Shown: piece after piece, positions 59,501-64,000 of the stretch
How the letters are laid out: each line of letters opens with the position of its first letter
Numbering within the stretch: position 1 is the stretch's first letter
NCBI GenBank assembly: GCA_009792885.1
Contig: WMCF01000110.1
Span: 248,001 to 312,000, forward strand
Length of the DNA stretch: 64,000 nt
Source: Eremophila alpestris peregrina
Taxonomy: Eukaryota > Chordata > Aves > Passeriformes > Alaudidae
Direction: 5' to 3'
Program-made: the position numbers and the translations under genes
Notes under the pieces: model-generated
Database searches by the model: none
What the model was told of the DNA's origin: nothing
Seen by the model: only the letters and a program-made list of their open reading frames with translations

Positions 59501-62500
59501 TTGACAACTGATCTGTGGATATTTTGCTATTTAAACGAACTGGAAATAGTCACAAAACTCCCATCCTCTACCAGACTTTAACCAATACTCATTAAAGCAG
59601 AGAAATAATTTTGCCTTCTACCTATGTGTCCTGGGAAACATCATGAAGTTGTGTTGGATGAAATGAGACTTTAATGTGTGAACAAACTCCTTTTGCAGTT
59701 TAAGTTCAACTTTCAGTTTATACTACTTGTTGTAACAATGGTTTTCTTGTCAACTCACCCATTAACTATAGCCCACAGCTGTTAATTTCTCCAACTCTCC
59801 CTCACATGGTTTTGCTATATTTGTTGAGCTGACAGGTTTTTGATGCAAGCAGAGCTGTGTTCTTGACATTGTGAGTGTTCTTTTGCATTAAGGAGACTGA
59901 TAGTTTATACTCCATTTGTGAATCTCATCGAAGTTTCTATCCCTTGGGAAGTGGCCAAATTTGCCTTGGGATGATTAAATATTTTTATGATGAAAGTTAC
60001 TAAACTGAAGCAGAACAGTATTCTAGGATGATGTAAGTTCCTCCTCTAGAAAACACTCCAATGGAACTGCTGATGAGCAAGGGTGCTTTAAGGACACCAG
60101 GATGGGAAAAACTGATCAATGCTTTAAACTGGCTATTGACACAACCTCTTCAATTGCTCTTTAGGCAAAGTTGGCTCCATCCCTACTACATTTGGGGGTG
60201 TGCTGGCGACTCCCACAAGATTGAGGGGAAGACTACAGACTGAGCTGTGAGGGCAATAAAAGGCAAATCCTACAAGGTCGGATGGTGTATTTATCATGGT
60301 AATTGTCCTCCCCTACACAACTCACTCAGTTACAACTCTCCCCCTCCTCCTCCTGGGAAGGGGTGATGTGTTATAATTAGCTCACTATGCTGATGTGACA
60401 GGCAGCTCTCATGTCTTAAAAGAGATCATAAACCATCAAAGAAATCCAAAGGACCTCACAGACACATTCCTGCGACCTTCCATCAGAGGACTGCATGTGG
60501 TTCAGGTGCTGCAACTGATCCAGAGTTTGTTGCAAAAGACAGTGTAAAACTCTCCCACCTCCCAGGCAGGGGGTGCACCTGTGCATTTCCATCCAGACTG
60601 AACATATATTAATCCATTGAACCCTGTGTTTCATGGGACTCCCCCCACTGAAGACCAGAAGAAGAGGGTATTCTGTAGTTAAGCTCTGCAAAGAGATTCA
60701 GTGCAGAGTAGCACCTACATCTCCAGGTGCTACTATATCTTTTTGTATGCCTCAAATACTTGAGGCTGGATGTAAAACTCTCTGCCTGTCACTGTGATTA
60801 TTTCTGCTTCTCTCTCAGCATGGATGGGAGGAATGCCAGCACAATCAGCAGCCAATGATCTTAACTCCACAGCACTGATACCCATTCAGAATAAAGTTAA
60901 ATACCAACATACTGAGGCAACTGATTCCTTTCTTCTGCCATCTCAAATTCTGTACTTGCTAAACAAGAATGACAGAATCTATCTATAGCATCAAAAAAGA
61001 AGTTGGTTGAACTATGTCTTAGGAAGATTAATTTCCAGTATGAATTAGTACTCTTTCATTCCCTGAATAATTAGAAATAAAAGAACTCAGCTAAGAAGAT
61101 TTTAAAACCTAAGTTTCTTCTCCTTTCACAAGATACATCCTACTATAGATACAGAGCAATATTAATAGTGTATCCTAACCAGAGCTCTAACATAATCCCA
61201 TCTTTGAAAAAGAGCTACCCAATTTTCTTGATGTCATAATAGCAAAAATATTTACATTTTTCTCATTATATGAGGCCTGATTTTCACTTCTATATAATAC
61301 TTATCAGAAGGTGATGGTATGTAATCTTAATGTAGTCCCAGGAGCCATGGTACCGTACTGTTTAAGACAAAAAAAATTCCTTCTTATTTTAACTTTGTGA
61401 AGAAAATGTTTTCTGATTAGTTTATTTTTGGTTAGTTTACTAGAGCAACTAGGTGCAACTTTTCTATGGTAGCTGAAGCAGATATTGGTTAAAGGGTAAA
61501 ATAAGGTCCTGGGCTTCTCTTCTTTGTCTAGTGCTACAGGAGAGGTTTGTGTTCTCTCACCACTGCCCCCGACCATGGGTTCCTGACTGTGACCCTCAAC
61601 TCTTCATGGCATTTCAATCCAATTACAGTATTTTGCACATTTCCTAGGTGCTAAGCTGAAACACTAACTACTGCATACAAGAAAATTTGCATACATGCAC
61701 TTCCCATAGGTCGATATACTTTGTTCATGTGCAGAGTCCAGTCCTTCCAAGGATGTTGCTTTTAATGCACAGGTACATGATCTGTCCGAGACTCACTTCA
61801 TGCACTGGAAGTGTGCATGCCAGTGCTATAGATCTTGTGATTTATGTATAATTCTCCTCAGAAGCATTTACCTGTATGATGTATGCTTTCAAAAGTGCAA
61901 ACATTCTTTTGTTGTTGGGTTTTTTTTTTTTCAGGTGATGGTCTAGATTCTTCTTTTCAACAAAAGAAATATCTTTTTCTCAGGGCTATTCCTATCTTAG
62001 AGCTATACTTCAAGACACCAAATACTGTTATTTTCTAGTGCCAACTACCTCACACTGCTAGTTAAATCCCATACGTCAGTAGAAGTGTCATGCACTGACA
62101 GAGATAATTCCTTATTCCATTGCCTGTGCCTTCTGTCATGAGGGAGAAAATGGAAAGGCATATCTTACTTGTTTCTATTTGTAGCAGAAACCTTATTCTT
62201 TTCCAAATTCTTTTTGCTTTTTCTGGAGAAAGTCATCTGGCCTATAAGCAAATGCAGGGGAAAATAAAATAATTGACATAATTACTGGTGAGAAGCTATC
62301 AGAGGTTTGTAGAGAAATTAGGTCAGTCAGTAACAGAATAGCTGTGGAGCCAAGGAAGAAACAGGGTGGTTTATAGCAAAGAGTTATGAGTACTGGGATG
62401 ATCCTCTTCCCAGAGCTGTAGGAAAGGCTGGTGGACAAGAAACCTGTGAACCTTTCAACTTGATTTATGCTGTGCATGGATTTGTAAGAAATGTTTAAGG

Positions 62501-64000
62501 TCTGAGGCTTTCCTTTCAAAAGTAGATTCAAAAGATTTTGTTGCACCTCTCAAAGAGCAGTGTCTGAGTAAATATGATGCACTGCCTCAGGTCACTTGCT
62601 GCTGGCTCTGCAAATTCATTTATAGGGCTAAAAAGTGTAATATCAAGAACAAAGTATCTATGTCACCATAAGATGAAATCCATCATGTCCATTTGCAGGT
62701 TGTTTAATTATTTTCTTATAACCCTAATATGAGGACAGCTGTATTGCCAGACACTGTTGCCAGACAGAATTAATATCTCCCCTGTGACCATCTCCTCCTT
62801 GGCCTCCTGTCTTTTGTTTATCTCCATACCTATCTCCAGAGTTTCTGATATTTCACTTGCATCTTTGCCTTCAGGTAGATGCATTCTCTTTGAAGGTGAG
62901 GGAAATCTGGCTCGTGGAGCAAAGCCTATGCATGAAGTGTTGAATATGGTTTCTTCAGGTATATGGTAAGTGAAAAAACAGTCATTCTCACCCTGATTTC
63001 TGTTTGGTTTTCATCTTGCAATGCATTTTGCACTTTCTTGTCTCTTGCACTTCCAAAAAAATAGTTGCCTGTCTGAACCAGATAATGTTGATTGTCTTTG
63101 TGAAATTTTGCTACGTCAACCCAAAAAGGAATAACTTTAATTGCAGAAAAGCACTGAATTAAGTTTCATTTTGAGAGCAGTAAAAATCATAAGAATTATG
63201 GAAGTGTAATTTTTATAAAAATAGCTGTCTTGACCTTCCAATCATTAGCATAACAGTTATCAAAATGGCTGTAATAATAGGTCAATTCAACTTAAAAGAA
63301 ACAAACTATTTGGGACCAGTAACACATAAAAACATAAACAGAGCTTTCACAAAGAAGTTTTAAAAATAAATGACACGGATAATATTTAGACCACATAGCA
63401 AATAAACAGGGGTTTGAAATGTACAGCATACACAAACATTACTTTTAGCCAAAATGATGCTCACATATATAATAAGGAACATAAAATATTATCTGATCAA
63501 CAACATTAACAAATTGCTAGCAAAATTCAAGTCAACATGGTTATCAAATTTCCAGTGAATCACCAGTAATTTGTAGGTATGAAAATCTATGACTTTGATG
63601 TATCTTGGCAATTGTTTGATGACAGATGGTTTGAATTTTAAAGTTAGGCTGACAAACTAATTTGAAAAATGAATATTTGAAAAATGTTGTGTGAACTCCC
63701 TTCATTACGTAATTGTCTGTAAACAAGTGGTCTGTTACACCTTCCTTCTACTCAGGATTAGCCTTTCACTCTAGTGTACAGAGATGTCGAGGCTGGGTAC
63801 ATGGAGGAGTTGCCTGGCAAATAATTTTAAAAACCCCCCAAAACCTATTTGCTTAGTCCTTATAGTTATGGAACTAATGCTGTTCCCATTTAATGGATGG
63901 AAAAGGAGACACAAACATGCTAAACAAGTAACTTACAGTTAAGTCAGTCAATGAGAGGTTTCTTATGTAAACAACCAATTTACATTGGCAGACAGAGGGG
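59501..64000. other. Non-coding stretch to the window edge
   Basis: No supported gene. A segment at about 60280-60700 is somewhat GC-shifted and may be repeat-derived. Frames up to about 117 codons (62193-62546, minus) have no recognisable domain. Confidence 0.55.

Overview
The window reads as nuclear DNA of a songbird (passerine). It is AT-rich, intron-like or intergenic sequence with scattered CR1 LINE 3' ends, several LTRs of types I associate with passerine endogenous retroviruses, and one intact Topors-like RING-finger gene, a family I know as multi-copy in passerines. There are no operons, bacterial-type genes or CRISPR arrays. Family names come from memory of avian repeats and proteins; no database was searched.

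Layout. 1-5.2 kb is mostly featureless, apart from an A24 tract next to a CpG-dense patch at 2.55-2.93 kb. 5.2-8.75 kb holds the only convincing protein gene, a 343-codon single-exon RING E3 ligase-like ORF at 6721-7752 (+), flanked on both sides by diverged copies of the same short sequence. 9.25-15.08 kb is one minus-strand provirus-like element with a 6-bp target-site duplication (CTTTAG), a recognisable 3' LTR and a polypurine tract. Its internal region is decayed and holds a strongly G-depleted tract, a nested LTR, a 257-base assembly gap and a cluster of housekeeping-promoter-like motifs. Its right end shares only the first several dozen bases of the LTR and then carries copies of a 24-base unit.

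15-24 kb holds old CR1 and LTR debris and a long TA/CA microsatellite. 24.45-26.50 kb is an LTR insertion with a 5-bp duplication (GCATC) that contains a second LTR. 27.4-28.5, 29.8-30.2 and 31.65-32.63 kb are further LTRs. From 33 to 64 kb the sequence is largely gene-free, with two CR1 ends, a second copy of the 18-kb repeat at 53.9 kb, several G-quadruplex-type runs and simple repeats.

Function. The RING gene appears to be a free-standing transcription unit, with a strong start context and a poly(A) signal 36 bases after the stop. Everything else recognisable is retroelement-derived or simple sequence. I see no cooperating gene system. The most unusual structure is the 9.25-15.08 kb provirus, for its asymmetric ends, its composition and its promoter-like motif cluster.
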